Source: Anaerolineales bacterium UBA6128 (lineage in GTDB: Bacteria; Chloroflexota; Anaerolineae; UBA1429). Taken from it: a stretch of DNA of 6,803 nt. The DNA lies in the NCBI GenBank assembly GCA_002423325.1, contig DIVQ01000120.1, forward strand, positions 1-6,803, written 5' to 3'. A program made the translations under genes and the position numbers. The notes under the pieces are model-generated. The model was given only the letters and a program-made list of their open reading frames with translations, ran no database searches and was not told where the DNA came from. Positions 6,075-6,803 of this stretch are shown here, piece after piece; position 1 is the first letter of the stretch, and the number at the start of each line of letters is the position of its first letter.

Positions 6075-6456
6075 GGCCTGTTCCTTTCTCGCGACTTGGC
6101 TCCCCTTGAGCAGAGCCCTCCACGGCGCGGTAAAAGCACGACGTCGCGCCGGTGTGGCAGGCCGGGCCGGCGGGGTGCACGCGCACCAACAGTGCGTCGC
6201 CGTCGCAATCTACGCGGATCTCGCGGACGTACTGGATATTGCCCGAGGTGGCGCCCTTGTGCCACAGCGCGCTGCGTTTGCGACTCCAGAACCAGACCTC
6301 GCCCTGCTCCAGGGTGAGGCGCAGCGACTCGCGACTCATATAGGCCAGCGTCAGCACGGCGCCGGTGTCGGCGTCCTGCACGATGGCGGGGATCAGACCG
6401 CGCGCATCCCACAGCAGGGCGTCGGGTGTCAAAAGCTCCAAAGCAGGTTCAGTCAT
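6067..6456 (-). CDS. hisI: Phosphoribosyl-AMP cyclohydrolase
   Basis: HisI opens the adenine ring of N'-phosphoribosyl-AMP to give ProFAR, the third step of histidine synthesis, and works as a zinc- and magnesium-dependent dimer. The 129-residue protein has the full PRA-CH domain: LTLAYMSRESL (35-45), VWFWSRKRSALWHKGATSGN (54-73), DCDGDALLVRV (83-93) with the Asp83/85/87 cluster and Cys84, and GPACHTGATSCF (97-108) with Cys100 and Cys107, the conserved metal-site residues. About 20 polar residues after the domain (110-129) are not conserved and contain the overlapping hisE start. The ATG has AAAGGGA upstream. It follows hisF by 88 nt and overlaps hisE by 8 nt. Confidence 0.97.
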   Translation of the reverse strand: MTEPALELLTPDALLWDARGLIPAIVQDADTGAVLTLAYMSRESLRLTLEQGEVWFWSRKRSALWHKGATSGNIQYVREIRVDCDGDALLVRVHPAGPACHTGATSCFYRAVEGSAQGEPSREKGTGRE

Positions 6457-6470
6457 GCGTTCCCTTTCGG

Positions 6471-6485
6471 GCCGCCGTCGGCGGC
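6471..6485. repeat. GC-rich 6-bp hairpin just upstream of the hisI ribosome site
   Basis: GCCGCC (6471-6476) and GGCGGC (6480-6485) are perfect arms around a 3-nt loop. In the transcript the stem would end a few nt before the AAAGGGA of hisI. It could affect hisI translation or simply reflect GC-rich sequence. Confidence 0.4.
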
Positions 6486-6505
6486 GAGTTGTTGGGTAGC
6501 GGGCT

Positions 6506-6536
6506 GAAACCGAGTTTCTCCAAGCAACTCGGTTTC
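6506..6536. repeat. 11-bp perfect inverted repeat in the hisF-hisI gap (REP-like palindrome)
   Basis: GAAACCGAGTT (6506-6516) and AACTCGGTTTC (6526-6536) pair perfectly around a 9-nt loop. The left arm also holds a nested palindrome, GAAAC-CGA-GTTTC (6506-6518), so two alternative folds exist. There is no U-run after it on the minus strand, and it lies inside an operon, so it does not look like a terminator. Its composition, less GC-rich than the flanking genes, suits a small dispersed palindromic element. Whether it recurs in the genome cannot be seen from this window. Confidence 0.75.
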
Positions 6537-6544
6537 TGAACCTG

Positions 6545-6803
6545 CTAGCGGCGCACCGGCAATCCTTTTTCGGCGAGATAGTCCTTGACCTGCGTTACGC
6601 TCAGTTCGCGAAAGTGGAACAGCGACGCCGCCAGCACGGCGCTGGCCTTGCCGGTGGTGAGCGCCTCGTAAAAGTGCTCCAGCTTGCCCGCCCCGCCCGA
6701 GGCGATCACAGGGATCGACACGGCGTCAGCGACGGCCGCGGTGACCTCCAGATCATAGCCATGCTTGGTGCCGTCGCGATCCATGCTGGTGAGCAGGATC
6801 TCG
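6545..6803 (-). CDS. hisF: Imidazole glycerol phosphate synthase cyclase subunit, 5' end cut by window edge
   Basis: The last 85 residues or so are visible. HisF joins with the HisH glutaminase to convert PRFAR plus ammonia into imidazole glycerol phosphate and AICAR. The fragment begins EILLTSMDRDGTKHGYDLE, carrying the C-terminal catalytic Asp of the barrel (second Asp of DRDGT, equivalent to Asp176 of the Thermotoga enzyme). It continues with the phosphate-binding loops SIPVIASGGAGKLEHF and AVLAASLFHF. It ends at LPVRR, close to the usual HisF C-terminus, so the 3' end is intact. The ATG at 6784 is internal to the conserved region and is not the start, which lies beyond the right edge. It is the most upstream gene of the visible his cluster. 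Confidence 0.97.
   Translation of the reverse strand, partial: EILLTSMDRDGTKHGYDLEVTAAVADAVSIPVIASGGAGKLEHFYEALTTGKASAVLAASLFHFRELSVTQVKDYLAEKGLPVRR

Overview
The window is a compact, high-GC bacterial chromosome segment that looks like ordinary core and cell-envelope DNA. Seven of the eight genes lie on the minus strand; the exception is def. No phage, insertion sequence, CRISPR array, tRNA or rRNA is visible. Separate hisI and hisE genes (not the fused hisIE), short 5' leaders and the style of the glycosyltransferases would suit a Chloroflexota (Anaerolineae-like) genome. That assignment is an inference from general resemblance and is not proven by any marker here.

Left region (1-3317, minus strand): a promoter with an extended -10 element (TTGCCG, 17 nt, TAGAAT) precedes a tight three-gene unit. 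Its genes are a family 2 glycosyltransferase (GT2-A), a polyprenyl-phosphate sugar-1-phosphate transferase of the WcaJ/EpsE type, and a membrane polyferredoxin of the NapH type that runs off the left edge. The gaps between them are only 6 and 24 nt. The first two fit glycan assembly on undecaprenyl phosphate: the transferase puts on the first sugar and GT2-A adds a later one. The iron-sulfur membrane protein is the unexpected partner.

Middle region (3320-5050): a second glycosyltransferase with a C-terminal membrane segment (GT2-B) reads leftward. It is divergent from def, the peptide deformylase gene, which has a near-consensus sigma-70 promoter (TTGACA, 17 nt, TATACT). The 120-nt gap between GT2-B and GT2-A holds a hairpin, an 11-nt palindrome and the GT2-A promoter.

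Right region (5066-6803, minus strand): the end of a histidine biosynthesis operon, hisF (partial), hisI and hisE, followed by a HAD-family phosphatase that meets def tail to tail with a 15-nt gap. hisI and hisE overlap by 8 nt. The hisF-hisI gap carries a striking 11-bp perfect inverted repeat that looks like a dispersed palindromic element. HisE and HisI catalyse the second and third steps of histidine synthesis (N'-phosphoribosyl-ATP to ProFAR), HisF is the cyclase half of the later glutamine-dependent step, and the HAD protein could plausibly supply a phosphatase step.

I see no clearly undescribed system. The points most worth a second look are the polyferredoxin placed with glycan genes, the hisF-hisI palindrome, and the HAD phosphatase at the end of the his operon.
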